The notes: a model not told the origin generated them from the sequence alone. Positions 17,742 to 29,365 are shown, numbered from the stretch's first letter. The stretch: DNA of 33,994 bases from an uncultured Ectothiorhodospiraceae bacterium (GCA_913055565.1 CAJXKP010000031.1:1-33994); one strand, 5' to 3'. A program made the numbers and translations.

Positions 17742-19244
17742 ATGAGTAAAGAGATCCTGATGGTCGCGGATGCCCTCGCTAATGAGAAGGGCGTCGATAA
17801 CGAGATCATCTTCGAGGCCATCGAGTCCGCCCTGGCATCGGCGACGCGTAAGCGCCATGAGGGCGATATCGACGCCCGCGTGGTGGTGGATCGGCACACG
17901 GGAGGTTACGAGACGTATCGCCGCTGGCTGGTCGTTGAGTCCGAGGACGCGATCGAGAATCCGGAGCGCGAGCTCACCCCGGATCAGGCGCGCGAGCTCG
18001 ATGACAATGCCGAGGTCGGCGGCTACGTCGAGCAGGCCATGGAATCGGTCGAGTTCGGCCGCATCGGTGCGCAGACCGCCAAACAGGTTATCGTGCAGAA
18101 GGTCCGCGAGGCCGAGCGAGCCCAGGTCGTGGAGCAGTACCAGCAGCACGAGGGTGAGTTGGTCTCCGGGACCGTCAAACGCATCGAGCGCGGCAGCGTG
18201 GTCATGGATCTGGGGTCCAGCGCCGAGGCCGTCGTGACGCGCGACGAGATGATCCCGCGCGAGTCGGTGCGCCCGGGCGACCGCTTGCGCGGCATCCTGC
18301 GCTACGTCAGCCCCGAGGCTCGCGGACCGCAGCTATTCATCAGCCGCACCGCATCGGCGTTTCTAGTCGAGCTGTTCAAGCTTGAGGTCCCCGAGGTCGG
18401 TCAGGACCTGCTCGCTATCATGGCGGGCGCGCGGGATCCGGGTCTGCGCGCCAAGATCGCTGTCCATGCCATGGATCCTCGGATCGATCCCGTCGGTGCG
18501 TGTGTGGGTATGCGGGGGTCACGCGTGCAAGCCGTCTCCAACGAGCTCGCAGGCGAGCGGGTGGACATCGTGGTATGGAACGAGAACCCGGCGCAGTTCG
18601 TGATTAACGCCATGGCGCCGGCCGAGGTCGAGTCCATCGTGGTGGATGAGGACAAGGGCTCGATGGATATCGCGGTCGCTAACGACCAGCTGTCCCAGGC
18701 CATCGGCCGCGGCGGTCAGAATGTTCGCCTGGCGAGCGAGCTGACGGGTTGGGAGCTCAACGTCATGACCGCCGATGAGGCGCGTGAGAAGAGCGAGCAA
18801 GAGGCCCAAGAGCTGGCCCAGCTGTTCATCGATAACCTGGAGGTCGATGAGGAGGTCGCCGGTGTCCTGGTCGAGGAAGGTTTCTCCAGCCTCGAAGAGG
18901 TCGCCTACGTGCCCGTCGCGGAGTTCCTGGAGATCGAGGGCTTCGATGAGGACATCGTTCACGCCCTGAGGGCGCGCGCCCGCGAGGCGCTGGCCGCTCA
19001 GGAGGCCGTTGCCGATGAGGTGGCTAACGCCCCGGCGGAAGACCTGCGGCATATGGACGGCATGGACGATGGGCTCGCCCAGGCCTTGGCGGACCGGGGC
19101 ATCGCGTCGATGGAGGATCTGGCGGAGCAGTCCGTGGACGATCTCCTCGATATCGAAGGGGTGGATCGGGATCGGGCCGGCAGCCTGATTATGACGGCAC
19201 GCGAGCCGTGGTTCGCCGAGGCCGACGAAACCAGCCACTCCTGA
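17742..19244 (+). CDS. nusA: Transcription termination/antitermination factor NusA
   Basis: RNA-polymerase-associated factor that modulates pausing, intrinsic termination and antitermination. The 500-residue product has, in order, the polymerase-binding N-terminal domain (about 1-125), an S1 domain (about 135-200, starting [14 protein letters not shown]), KH1 and KH2 (about 200-345, with [15 protein letters not shown] and [13 protein letters not shown]), and two acidic repeats typical of gammaproteobacteria (about 365-425 and 440-490). Full length compared with 495 residues in E. coli. Confidence 0.97.
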   Translation: MSKEILMVADALANEKGVDNEIIFEAIESALASATRKRHEGDIDARVVVDRHTGGYETYRRWLVVESEDAIENPERELTPDQARELDDNAEVGGYVEQAMESVEFGRIGAQTAKQVIVQKVREAERAQVVEQYQQHEGELVSGTVKRIERGSVVMDLGSSAEAVVTRDEMIPRESVRPGDRLRGILRYVSPEARGPQLFISRTASAFLVELFKLEVPEVGQDLLAIMAGARDPGLRAKIAVHAMDPRIDPVGACVGMRGSRVQAVSNELAGERVDIVVWNENPAQFVINAMAPAEVESIVVDEDKGSMDIAVANDQLSQAIGRGGQNVRLASELTGWELNVMTADEAREKSEQEAQELAQLFIDNLEVDEEVAGVLVEEGFSSLEEVAYVPVAEFLEIEGFDEDIVHALRARAREALAAQEAVADEVANAPAEDLRHMDGMDDGLAQALADRGIASMEDLAEQSVDDLLDIEGVDRDRAGSLIMTAREPWFAEADETSHS

Positions 19245-19319
19245 CCGCTCGCGCCGTCGGCGCTGTCGGCGCCGGCGACGACGTGAATGGGAACAGGGGG
19301 GACCGGAGGTAGAACGAGT

Positions 19320-21962
<2,643 letters not shown>

Positions 21963-21976
21963 GCGAGGGCCTGGTC

Positions 21977-22378
21977 GTGGCGCGTGATTACGCTCGTAGC
22001 CGACGCGTCGGTGAGCAGATCCAGCGCGAGCTCGCCGAGCTGATCCGGGATGAGGTCCGGGACCCCCGCGTGGGGTCCGTTACGGTCTCCGAGGTCAGGG
22101 TCAGTCGGGACCTCGGCTACGCAGACATTATGGTCACCCAGCTCGGCGCGAGCGCGGAGGCCTCGCTCGAGATGGTGGATGTGCTCAACCACGCCGCCGG
22201 CTTCCTGCGCAGCCAGCTCGCCCGGCGGCTGCGGATGAAGCGCATGCCCGCGTTGCGGTTCCATTTCGATGAGACCTTCGACCGCGGCGCCCATATCTCA
22301 CGGCTCATCGAGGAGGTGGCCGCCGCCGAGGGTCATGACGCCCCCGATGAGGAGGCCGATGGGTCGTCGTCGGAATAA
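21977..22378 (+). CDS. rbfA: Ribosome-binding factor A
   Basis: Single KH-like domain protein that binds the 30S subunit and is needed for late 16S rRNA maturation. The 133-residue product has RRVGEQIQRELAELI at the start and RMPALRFHFDETFDRG near the end, both family signatures. The start is GTG at 21977, with GAGGG seven bases upstream. Fourteen bases separate it from infB, and its end overlaps truB by 20 bases. Confidence 0.96.
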   Translation: MARDYARSRRVGEQIQRELAELIRDEVRDPRVGSVTVSEVRVSRDLGYADIMVTQLGASAEASLEMVDVLNHAAGFLRSQLARRLRMKRMPALRFHFDETFDRGAHISRLIEEVAAAEGHDAPDEEADGSSSE

Positions 22379-23285
22379 GGGCCGCCCGGTCACCGGCGTG
22401 CTTCTGCTCGACAAGCCCCGCGGGCTGACGTCCAATAAGGCCCTGCAACGCGCGAAGGCCCTTTTCGATGCCCGCAAGGCGGGGCATACCGGCAGCCTTG
22501 ATCCCCTTGCCACGGGCGCGCTTCCGTTGTGCTTCGGCGAGGCCACCAAGGTAAGCGGCTTCCTCCTGGACGCCGATAAGTCGTATCGGGTCACGGCCCG
22601 ATTCGGCGTCGTCACGGATACCGGCGACGCCGACGGGGAGGTTATCGAGCGCCGTGATGTGCCTGCCCTGGCGGTGTCGACCGTGCAGAGTGCGGCCGAC
22701 GGGCTTACGGGGGAGATGGAACAGGTGCCGCCCATGTACTCGGCGGTCAAGCAGGGCGGCAAGCGGCTCTATGAGCTCGCCCGGGCGGGCCAGTCAGTCG
22801 AGCGCCAGGCGCGCCGCGTAACGGTCTACGATTTCCAGCTTCTGGAGCTCGGCGATGGCACGGCCGAGTTCCACGTTCATTGCGCCAAGGGCACCTACAT
22901 ACGCACCCTCATCGAGGATCTCGGCGAGCAGCTAGGTGTCGGCGCCCACGTTGCCGCGTTGCGCCGCACCGCCGTGCCGCCGTTTGACGCCGACACCCGG
23001 CTGGTAACCCTGGACGAGCTCGAGCGGCTCAGCGAGGCCGCCGGGCACGAGGCCCTGGACGCGCTGCTCATGACCATGGATACCGCGCTGGTGGACTACC
23101 CCGCGGTGCAGCTCAACGATGACCTGGCACGCTATCTGCGCCACGGCCAGGCGGTGTGGATGCCGCATGGCCCCGCGCCGGGTTGGGTACGCCTTTACGA
23201 CCCCGAGGCCCATTTCATCGGCATGGGCGAAGCGTTGGACGACGCCCGGGTGGCGCCGCGCCGGTTGATGCACGGTGGCGGATAG
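22359..23285 (+). CDS. truB: tRNA pseudouridine(55) synthase TruB
   Basis: Makes pseudouridine 55 in the T loop of tRNAs. The 308-residue protein has the catalytic aspartate Asp48 in GHTGSLDPLATG, the KSYRVTARFG segment and the GTYIRTLIEDLG motif. The C-terminal part (about 245-308) is the PUA-like domain. The ATG at 22359 lies inside the end of rbfA, preceded by GAGGAGG, and gives an N-terminus (GVLLLDKP) at the usual place. Upstream in-frame ATGs (22335, 22347) have no family support. Confidence 0.95.
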   Translation: MGRRRNKGRPVTGVLLLDKPRGLTSNKALQRAKALFDARKAGHTGSLDPLATGALPLCFGEATKVSGFLLDADKSYRVTARFGVVTDTGDADGEVIERRDVPALAVSTVQSAADGLTGEMEQVPPMYSAVKQGGKRLYELARAGQSVERQARRVTVYDFQLLELGDGTAEFHVHCAKGTYIRTLIEDLGEQLGVGAHVAALRRTAVPPFDADTRLVTLDELERLSEAAGHEALDALLMTMDTALVDYPAVQLNDDLARYLRHGQAVWMPHGPAPGWVRLYDPEAHFIGMGEALDDARVAPRRLMHGGG

Positions 23286-23300
23286 GCAGCGATCCTCATG

Positions 23301-23446
23301 TTGGCCTTCGAGGGGGTTGCGTGATCCCCGCCGAGGGCTTCGGCGGCCAGGGCAGGCTGCCGTCGAGCCGCCAGAGAAGGTTTACGGGTTCCTCGGCGGC
23401 GGCTGACGCGACCACGCGCCCGCCTGGGGATCCCTGGGTAGAATTG
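23301..23446 (+). repeat. Structured intergenic element, copy B
   Basis: Second copy of the element at 16854-17004, starting 15 bases after the truB stop. The outer stem is GCGT (23319-23322), CC (23326-23327) and CCGCCGAGG (23328-23336), paired with CCTCGGCGG (23391-23399), GG (23401-23402) and ACGC (23406-23409). The stem sequence differs from copy A but pairing is kept. The inner hairpin is CGG-C-CAG/CTG-CCG. The internal GTCGAGCC and CCAGAGAAGGT and the tail CCTGGGGATC and TAGAATTG are conserved. It lies just before the rpsO promoter. Confidence 0.75.
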
Positions 23447-23466
23447 TGGGCGGACAAGGCCCTAAC

Positions 23467-23495
23467 TTGTTCGTAAAGCGGGCCAGCGCTAGAAT
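23467..23495 (+). promoter_or_regulatory. Sigma70 promoter of rpsO-pnp
   Basis: TTGTTC (23467-23472) and TAGAAT (23490-23495) with a 17-base spacer, about 41 bases before the rpsO start. The leader from this promoter would be only some 35 bases. Confidence 0.7.
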
Positions 23496-23536
23496 GGCGC
23501 GCTGACAGAAATCATCGAGATGTTTGGGAGTGGTTC

Positions 23537-23806
23537 ATGGCTTTAACCGCACACGAAAAAGAGGAGATCCGTAAGGATTTCCAGCGCTCGGAGGGTGATA
23601 CCGGTTCGCCCGAGGTGCAGATCGCGCTACTGACGGCGCGCATTAAATACCTCACCGAGCATTTCGCGACGCACAAGCAGGATCATCACAGCCGGCGCGG
23701 CCTGCTGAAACTCGTCAATCAGCGCCGTAAGCTGCTCGATTACCTCAAGCGCCGCAATCGCGAGCGCTACCAGTCGGTCATCTCGCGGCTCGGACTGCGT
23801 AAGTAA
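23537..23806 (+). CDS. rpsO: 30S ribosomal protein S15
   Basis: Primary 16S rRNA-binding protein that organises the platform of the small subunit. The 89-residue protein is the standard length and has the signature [14 protein letters not shown] followed by [25 protein letters not shown]. The ribosome-binding site is GGGAGTGG seven bases upstream. It is followed by pnp after 36 bases, the classic order, with no terminator hairpin visible between them. Confidence 0.98.
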   Translation: MALTAHEKEEIRKDFQRSEGDTGSPEVQIALLTARIKYLTEHFATHKQDHHSRRGLLKLVNQRRKLLDYLKRRNRERYQSVISRLGLRK

Positions 23807-23842
23807 CCGTAAGAGCCACCAGATAGCCAGCGTGAGGTGCCC

Positions 23843-25954
23843 GTGATTCCGAATCCCGTCGAGAAGAAGTTCCAGTTCGGTGACCACGAGGTTACCCTCG
23901 AGACCGGCCGCATCGCGCGGCAGGCCGGGGGAGCCGTACTCGTCAACATGTCCGATACCGTGGTGCTCGTTACCGCGGTGGGTAAGCCGACCGGTGAGCC
24001 GCGGGATTTCCTGCCGCTAACGGTCAATTACCAGGAGCGCACTTACGCGGCGGGCAAGATCCCGGGCGGCTTCTTCAAGCGCGAGGGGCGCCCTTCCGAG
24101 AAGGAGACGCTGACCGCACGGCTGATCGACCGGCCGCTGCGCCCGTTGTTCCCCGAGGGGTTTACCAACGAGGTGCAGGTCATCGCCACAGTCATCTCGA
24201 TGAACAACGAGGTCGATCCCGACATCCCCGCGATGATCGGCGCCTCCGCCGCACTGGCCCTCGCGGGCATCCCGTGGGAAGGGCCCATCGGCGGCTGCCG
24301 CGTTGGCTATATCAACGGCGAATTCGTCCTCAACCCGACCTTCTCGCAAACGCGCGAGGATTCGGAGCTCGACCTGGTGGTCGCCGGCACCGAGGACGCC
24401 GTTATCATGGTCGAGTCGGAGGCCAACCGGCTCCCCGAGCAGACCATGCTGGACGCCGTGCTCTTCGGCCATGAACAGATGCAGTCGGCCATTAAGGCCA
24501 TTAAGGAGCTCACCGCCGAGGCGGGCAAGCCGCGTTGGGACTGGCAACCGCCCGAGGCCGACACGGCGCTGGCCGAGAAGATGCGCGAGGTTGCTGGCAG
24601 CTGGCTCGCCGACGCCTACGACCTGGTCGACAAGCAGGAGCGCCAGGAGGCGATCATGGCGGCCAAGGAGGAGGCCAAATCGCGCCTGGTCGCCACGGAG
24701 GAGCAGCCCGAGGGCTGGTCGGCCGGTGAGGTGAGCAACGCCTTCAAGGCGCTGGAATCCGAGATCGTGCGCGGGCGCATCATCCGCGGCGAGAAGCGCA
24801 TCGACGGCCGTGCCAACAACGAGGTGCGGCCGATCAACGTTGAGGTCGGCGCCCTACCGCGTACCCATGGTTCGGCCATCTTCACGCGTGGCGAGACCCA
24901 GGCCGTGGTCGTATCGACGCTCGGCACGGGGCGCGACGCGCAGTTCATCGATGCCATCGAGGGCGGGCGTAGCGAGCGCTTTATGCTCCACTACAACTTC
25001 CCGCCCTACTGTGTCGGTGAGGCCGGATTCATGGGCCCGCCCAAGCGCCGCGAGATCGGCCACGGTAAGCTGGCCAAGCGCGGCATCGAGGGCGTTATGC
25101 CCTCGGAAGAGGACTGCCCCTACGTGATTCGCGTGGTCTCCGAGATCACCGAGTCCAATGGCTCCAGTTCCATGGCGTCGGTCTGCGGTACCAGCCTGTC
25201 GCTCATGGACGCCGGTGTTCCGCTCAAGGCACCGGCAGCCGGTATTGCCATGGGGCTGATCAAGGAAGGCGATGACTTCGCCGTCCTCACCGATATCCTC
25301 GGCGATGAGGACCATCTCGGTGATATGGACTTTAAGGTCGCCGGCTCCAAGGATGGCGTGACCGCCCTGCAGATGGACATTAAGATCGACGGGATCACCC
25401 GCGAGATCATGGAGAAGGCCCTGGAAGAGGCCCATGAGGCCCGGCTGCATGTCCTGGACAATATGAACGAGGTCATTAGTCAGCCGCGCGAGGAGATGTC
25501 CGAGTACGCTCCGCGGCTGCTCACCTTTAAGATCGATCCGGAGAAGATCCGGGATGTCATCGGCAAAGGGGGCGCCACCATCCGCCAGCTCACCGAGGAG
25601 ACCGGTGCCAACGTCGATATCGGCGACGACGGCACCGTCACCATCGCGTCGGTCGACAAGGCGGCGGGCGAAGAGGCGCGCCGGCGCGTCGAGCTGCTTA
25701 CCGCCGATGTCGAGGTCGGCGAGATCTACGAGGGCCGGGTCATCAAGCTCATGGACTTCGGTGCCTTCGTTAACATCCTGCCGGGCCGCGACGGCCTCGT
25801 GCATATCTCCCAGATCTCGAACAAGCGCGTTGAGAGCGTCTCCGAGGAGCTGTCCGAGGGCGAGGATGTGCGCGTCAAGGTCCTCGAGGTCGACCGCCAG
25901 GGCCGGATTCGCCTGAGCATGAAGGCCATTGCCGAGGAAGAGACCGAGGCCTGA
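23843..25954 (+). CDS. pnp: Polyribonucleotide nucleotidyltransferase (PNPase)
   Basis: Phosphorolytic 3'-5' exoribonuclease of the degradosome. The 703-residue protein has two RNase PH-like domains (about 10-215 and 305-545) joined by a helical domain. The second carries the active-site motif [20 protein letters not shown] (from residue 496). A KH domain with GKGG (574-577) and a C-terminal S1 domain (about 620-690) follow. The start is taken as GTG at 23843, because GAGG at 23833-23837 is then correctly spaced and the N-terminus matches the family; an in-frame GTG at 23837 adds two residues and cannot be excluded. Confidence 0.96.
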   Translation: MIPNPVEKKFQFGDHEVTLETGRIARQAGGAVLVNMSDTVVLVTAVGKPTGEPRDFLPLTVNYQERTYAAGKIPGGFFKREGRPSEKETLTARLIDRPLRPLFPEGFTNEVQVIATVISMNNEVDPDIPAMIGASAALALAGIPWEGPIGGCRVGYINGEFVLNPTFSQTREDSELDLVVAGTEDAVIMVESEANRLPEQTMLDAVLFGHEQMQSAIKAIKELTAEAGKPRWDWQPPEADTALAEKMREVAGSWLADAYDLVDKQERQEAIMAAKEEAKSRLVATEEQPEGWSAGEVSNAFKALESEIVRGRIIRGEKRIDGRANNEVRPINVEVGALPRTHGSAIFTRGETQAVVVSTLGTGRDAQFIDAIEGGRSERFMLHYNFPPYCVGEAGFMGPPKRREIGHGKLAKRGIEGVMPSEEDCPYVIRVVSEITESNGSSSMASVCGTSLSLMDAGVPLKAPAAGIAMGLIKEGDDFAVLTDILGDEDHLGDMDFKVAGSKDGVTALQMDIKIDGITREIMEKALEEAHEARLHVLDNMNEVISQPREEMSEYAPRLLTFKIDPEKIRDVIGKGGATIRQLTEETGANVDIGDDGTVTIASVDKAAGEEARRRVELLTADVEVGEIYEGRVIKLMDFGAFVNILPGRDGLVHISQISNKRVESVSEELSEGEDVRVKVLEVDRQGRIRLSMKAIAEEETEA

Positions 25955-25968
25955 CGGCCTCGAGTTTC
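25945..25968 (+). terminator. Possible terminator overlapping the pnp stop
   Basis: CGAGGCC-TGAC-GGCCTCG (25945-25962) is a perfect 7-bp stem with the pnp TGA in the loop. It is followed only by AGTTTC, so the T tract is poor. Confidence 0.4.
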
Positions 25969-26016
25969 AAGCAGCAAGTGGCAAGCAACAAGGCGCAAGG
26001 AGTGGCCGGGCCGTAA

Positions 26017-26047
26017 ACTTAATGGATGGCGTCGCCATCCATTAAGT
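26017..26047. repeat. 31-nt perfect palindrome
   Basis: Arms ACTTAATGGATGGCG and its exact complement around a single central T. As RNA it would be a stable hairpin 62 bases after the pnp stop. There is no long T tract. It could be a transcript-end stabilising hairpin or a protein site. Confidence 0.85.
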
Positions 26048-26066
26048 CTTCGCGATGCGATCCATA

Positions 26067-26090
26067 TCAGGAGTCGAGCCCTCTAGGCGG
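26067..26090 (+). repeat. REP-like hairpin, copy 2
   Basis: Head TCAGGAG and imperfect stem GTCGAG-CCCT-CTAGGC, followed by GGCGCTCTGG. With copy 3 on the opposite strand it forms an inverted pair about 20 bases apart, the arrangement called a BIME in enteric bacteria. Confidence 0.6.
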
Positions 26091-26110
26091 TTCGGCGCTC
26101 TGGAAAGGAT

Positions 26111-26134
26111 CGCCTAGGTGGCAGGGCTCCTACG
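26111..26134 (-). repeat. REP-like hairpin, copy 3 (inverted)
   Basis: On the minus strand it reads GTAGGAGCCC with a decayed stem ending CTAGGCG. It faces copy 2. The stem is imperfect, so the call rests on the head and the paired arrangement. Confidence 0.5.
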
Positions 26135-26165
26135 ACTGGTTGATGCCGTGCGCTTTGGCACTACC

Positions 26166-26189
26166 GCAGGAGCCGAGCCCTCGCGGCGA
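26166..26189 (+). repeat. REP-like hairpin, copy 4
   Basis: GCAGGA head, then GCCGAG-CCCT-CGCGGC with one mismatch and a GA tail. Confidence 0.65.
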
Positions 26190-26315
26190 TACACCGTTCT
26201 GGGCCGGACGGCCGATCGGCAACAGGCCAGCGCACCAATGGTGATCGCTCCCTGGCTCATCTGCGCTAGTGAGCCATTCGGCGTCTCGGCTCGAACCTAC
26301 CCCGAATGACAAAGG

Positions 26316-26410
26316 TAGGCTGGGTTGAGTGGCAACGAAACCCAGCAATGACCCGTCCGAACAATGAAGCGTCGATTGCTGGGATTACGCTGACGCTCCA
26401 CCCCAGCCTA
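26316..26410. repeat. 95-bp imperfect inverted repeat (TAGGCTGGG family)
   Basis: The left arm (26316-26349) starts TAGGCTGGG and ends CCCAGCAAT. The right arm (26375-26410) is nearly its reverse complement, running from ATTGCTGGG to CCCAGCCTA. Arms of about 35 bases differ at several places. Elements of this look (TAGGNTGGG with GAAACCCA) are common gammaproteobacterial intergenic repeats and produce spurious short reading frames. Probably a small non-autonomous element. Confidence 0.75.
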
Positions 26411-26420
26411 TGGTCTTACC

Positions 26421-26444
26421 GTAGGAGCCGAGCCCTCTCGGCGA
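26421..26444 (+). repeat. REP-like hairpin, copy 5
   Basis: GTAGGA head and perfect stem GCCGAG-CCCT-CTCGGC followed by GA. Identical over the 24 bases to copy 6. Confidence 0.8.
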
Positions 26445-26599
26445 CCCGGCAGGTCCAAGCAATAGGCCATCCGCGTCGAGTGGTGGCGACAGGCGCTAAA
26501 GAGCGTGCAACGGCCACAACCTCTATTGCCATTTCTGGATAGGTTCGCATCGCTTGCAGCTTAAAGCTTGCAACTTGTAGCTCGCCGCTTGACCCTTCC

Positions 26600-27580
26600 T
26601 TAGCCCTTAGCCTTATCCGCGAGGAATGCCGCAGCGGTCGCCTCCGCCCAGTAGTAGGGCATTACGACGCCGCGGTCGCGGCTGATGAACCCCACATGCC
26701 CGCCGTGCTCGGGCGTGCTCAGGGTGACGGGTTCACTGACCGCCTCCCGCGCCGGGATGGTGCGGGCCGGGATGAAGGGGTCGTCGCGGGCATGCAGGAT
26801 GAGCGTTGACTGGTGTATCTCACTTAGGCGGGGGCCGCAACTACATCGGTTGTAGTAGTCTTCGGCGTCACGGAAGCCGTGGAAGGGGGCCGTGATCACA
26901 TCATCGAAGGCGCGCAGGCTGGGCAGTGCCTGGATGGTGGCGTGCGGCACGGGCGGCTCGTCGTGCACGAACTTGCTGGCGTACATGCGCTTGAGCTCCG
27001 TGAGGAGATGGCGCTGGTAGATGCGCGCGAAGCCCTGATTAATGGCATCCGCGCAGGCGCCTAGGTCGAATGGCGGCGAGATGGCCGCGGCGCGTTGGAC
27101 GGGACAGTCCTGGCCATCCTGGGCCAACCAGTTCAGCAGCATGCTGGCCCCGAGCGAGACGCCGACAGCGTAGAGCGGGCGATCTGGCAGGCGCTCGGCC
27201 GCCACGGAGGCTACACGGGCGGGGTCGGCGGTATCCGCGGCGAAGTAGAAGCGCTGGCGGCGATTCGGCGCGCCGGCGCCGCGGTATTGCAGGATCACGC
27301 ACTGGCAGCCGCGAGCGGTTAGGGCCTCGGTCAGGCCCAGCATATAGGGCGAGCGGGCGCAGCCGCCCAAGCCGTGCAGTAATTGGACCACCGGGCCGCT
27401 GTCCTGACGCGGCCCCCAGAAGATATCCAGGAAATCGCCGTCGTCCAGTTCCAGGCGTTCCGGCGTCAGGGCGACGCGCGGGGCGCGCCGGCATACCGAG
27501 GCCCAAATCGTCTGGGCGTGCCGGTTGCTCAGCCAGGGTAGGGGGCGGAAGCGGCTAATGGGCGTGTCCGCATCAATCAC
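26600..27580 (-). CDS. YheT-family alpha/beta hydrolase
   Basis: Predicted cytosolic serine hydrolase of the YheT/EMB8 family; the substrate is not established. Using the GTG start at 27580 gives 326 residues beginning shortly before FRPLPWLSNRHAQT, as in relatives. The oxyanion-side motif is HGLGG, the nucleophile is the serine of GVSLGAS, the acid lies in HARDDPF, and the histidine in EHGGHVGF. A longer start (ATG at 27643) would overlap the preceding gene by 32 bases and add 21 residues without family support, but cannot be ruled out. The last codons and the stop lie in a CCTTAGC repeat. It is last in a minus-strand set of three. Confidence 0.88.
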   Translation of the reverse strand: MIDADTPISRFRPLPWLSNRHAQTIWASVCRRAPRVALTPERLELDDGDFLDIFWGPRQDSGPVVQLLHGLGGCARSPYMLGLTEALTARGCQCVILQYRGAGAPNRRQRFYFAADTADPARVASVAAERLPDRPLYAVGVSLGASMLLNWLAQDGQDCPVQRAAAISPPFDLGACADAINQGFARIYQRHLLTELKRMYASKFVHDEPPVPHATIQALPSLRAFDDVITAPFHGFRDAEDYYNRCSCGPRLSEIHQSTLILHARDDPFIPARTIPAREAVSEPVTLSTPEHGGHVGFISRDRGVVMPYYWAEATAAAFLADKAKG

Positions 27581-27611
27581 GCCACCTGAATACCGGGTGT
27601 AAGGGCCGGGA

Positions 27612-28034
27612 TCAACCCCGGTATCGCCATCGCTCAGCTGCATACGGCCGGTGTTCGTCGTGGGCGCCGGCTAGGTCGGCGTCACTATCCCGCGGCGGGA
27701 GGTCGGCCGCCGTTGTGCCTCGGTGGCCGGCCTGTTGCGCCTCGGCACGGGCGAGCAGATCCGCTAGGGCATAGCCGGCTACCACGCCGGCATCGGTAAC
27801 GACCGCACCGACCGCCAGTGCCCGCAGCCGCTCGGCGTCGATGGCATCACCGTAGGGATGGTCATCGTCGCCGTCGCTGGCCGCGGCGGCTCCTGGCCAG
27901 CCTGCCCGTGCCGGCGGTAGCCATTGGCGAACGAGCTGTGACGCACGGCGTCGCACGGCCCGCCAATGGGCTAGGCCGCGCTGTACCACCACACCCTGCG
28001 GTCGCCGCATTGCCTTGTAATGGGCCCTCATCAT
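27612..28034 (-). CDS. Hypothetical protein between two hydrolase genes
   Basis: I do not recognise this protein. From the ATG at 28034 it has 140 residues; the frame extends to an ATG at 28097 (161 residues). The later start is preferred because GCGAGGCGG directly precedes it. The first 45 residues are strongly basic with many Arg and His. A small Ala/Val-rich segment (ALAVGAVVTDAGVVAGYALADLLARAEAQ) lies in the middle, and the tail is acidic and polar. Codon use resembles neighbouring genes. It lies 100 bases after the amidohydrolase gene and ends 31 bases before the YheT-type gene, on the same strand. It could still be a chance frame in GC-rich DNA. Confidence 0.5.
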   Translation of the reverse strand: MMRAHYKAMRRPQGVVVQRGLAHWRAVRRRASQLVRQWLPPARAGWPGAAAASDGDDDHPYGDAIDAERLRALAVGAVVTDAGVVAGYALADLLARAEAQQAGHRGTTAADLPPRDSDADLAGAHDEHRPYAAERWRYRG

Positions 28035-28138
28035 CCGCCTCGCGCCGCCGCCATGGTCTCTACTCATACCCATCAGGCTAAGACCATGAGATGACATGCG
28101 CTTGTCAGGACGGTGGGCGATGACCCGCGGCGCCTGCG

Positions 28139-29164
28139 TCAGCTGCCTGTGGCGCTTAGGCCACGCATCAGATACTCGGTATTAGTACCCAACGAGTTCA
28201 GGTCGTAGCCGCCCTCCTGAACCACCAGCGTGGGTAACTTAAGCTCGGCAATCGACGCGCCAAGCCGCTCGAAGTCCGGGCTATCGATGCCGATCTTGGC
28301 CTGCGGGTCCTCGCGATAGATGTCGAAGCCGGTATCGAAGATCAGCGCATCGGGTGCGAACAGCCGAATGGCGGTCAGGGCCTCCTGCAGCCGCTCGAAG
28401 AAGGCCTCCACCCCGGAGCCGTGGGGGAGGGGCAGGTTGATGGTCGTGCCGGTGCCGGCGCCGCGGCCCCGCTCGTCCTCGAAACCCGTGACCACCGGGT
28501 AGAAGTTGGTCGGGTCTCCGTGGATGGAGACATAGAGCACATCGGAGCGCTCGTAGAAGACCTCCTGGATGCCCTGGCCGTGATGGACATCGGTATCCAG
28601 GATGGCGATCCGGGGATAGCGCGAGCGCAGTGATTCGGCGGCGATGGCGGCGTTATTGAGATAGCAGAAGCCACCCGCGGCATCGACGCGCGCGTGATGA
28701 CCCGGCGGGCGGCAGAGGGCATAGGCCATGGTCTGCCCAGCGAGGAGGTCATCGGCCGCCGTTAATGCGGTTTGGACCGACCAGTACGCCGATTCCCAAG
28801 TGCCAGCGCCCACGGGGCAGCTACCGTCCGCCAGATAGGCCGCGGCCTCGGCCAGGATGCCGCGCTTGGGGTTGGGCGAGCGTACGAAGATATTCGACAG
28901 CACCTCGGGGCCCCAGCTGGCACCCATCGCGGTCCAGCGTCGGTGCGCCGATTCCAGAAAGCGTAGATACCCCAGATCATGGACGCGGTTAGCCGGCGCC
29001 ATGCCGTAGTCCCGCGGCCCGGAGACCGTTACCCCGGCCTGCCGCAGCCCGTCGCGGACCTGCCCGGTGCGCTCGGGAATCTCCTGGGGCTGCTTCATCT
29101 GGCCCTGGGTGAAGTAGGTTTGCGGGTGATGCTGATCCTGGCGCTCATCGAAATAGGCTTGCAT
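28139..29164 (-). CDS. Acetylpolyamine amidohydrolase / class II histone-deacetylase family
   Basis: Zinc-dependent deacetylase, most likely removing acetyl groups from acetylated polyamines. The 341-residue length equals that of characterised acetylpolyamine amidohydrolases. Active-site residues are visible: the His156-His157 pair (RPPGHHA), metal ligands Asp192 and His194 (DTDVHHGQG) and Asp281 (GFDIYREDP), and the transition-state tyrosine Tyr320 (EGGYDLNS). The N-terminal part matches the family's extra loop region rather than eukaryotic deacetylases. GAGAGGAG lies nine bases before the ATG. It is the first gene of a minus-strand group. Substrate is inferred from family and length only. 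Confidence 0.88.
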   Translation of the reverse strand: MQAYFDERQDQHHPQTYFTQGQMKQPQEIPERTGQVRDGLRQAGVTVSGPRDYGMAPANRVHDLGYLRFLESAHRRWTAMGASWGPEVLSNIFVRSPNPKRGILAEAAAYLADGSCPVGAGTWESAYWSVQTALTAADDLLAGQTMAYALCRPPGHHARVDAAGGFCYLNNAAIAAESLRSRYPRIAILDTDVHHGQGIQEVFYERSDVLYVSIHGDPTNFYPVVTGFEDERGRGAGTGTTINLPLPHGSGVEAFFERLQEALTAIRLFAPDALIFDTGFDIYREDPQAKIGIDSPDFERLGASIAELKLPTLVVQEGGYDLNSLGTNTEYLMRGLSATGS

Positions 29165-29218
29165 GGCGCGGTACTCCTCTCGCCGGCTCTGGGTCTTGGG
29201 GCCTGGTTGCGGTACGTT

Positions 29219-29247
29219 AGCTTACGACGCCGTTGCCGGCTTTGTAA
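29219..29247 (-). promoter_or_regulatory. Possible sigma70 promoter for the minus-strand operon
   Basis: On the minus strand TTACAA (29247-29242) and TAAGCT (29224-29219) are separated by 17 bases, about 55 bases before the amidohydrolase start. The match is moderate. Confidence 0.4.
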
Positions 29248-29365
29248 CCCGTGGCGGCGCTGTGGCCAGTGGTGACAACTGAAGGGCCGAAGCAACACGG
29301 GGACGCGGGCGTCGCGTGTTATGATTTGACATCTTGCTTAAACTTTGAACGCACTAGCAGGTCGC

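Larger units (their letters stand above)
25955..26599. other. Repeat-rich non-coding spacer 1
   Basis: About 645 bases between convergent pnp and the hydrolase gene. Open frames here are short and made of repeats. It contains CAAG-rich sequence at the left end (25968-26000), a 31-nt palindrome, four REP-like hairpins, a 95-bp inverted repeat, and CTTGCAACTTG-type sequence (26553-26580). Parts match the spacer at 32430-33136 in the same order: GGTGATCGC near 26240, AAAGAGCGT near 26499, then the CTTGCA and CCTTAGC units. Confidence 0.7.

Noticed and set aside
26026..26244. 72-codon plus-strand frame in spacer 1
   Set aside because: It is built from the palindrome and REP units (repeated SSPLGG/PSPRGD patterns) and has no ribosome-binding site; a repeat artefact.
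26306..26542. 78-codon frame (and the opposite 26130-26348 frame)
   Set aside because: Both run through the TAGGCTGGG inverted repeat, a well-known source of spurious proteins of the MLGF..QPSL type.
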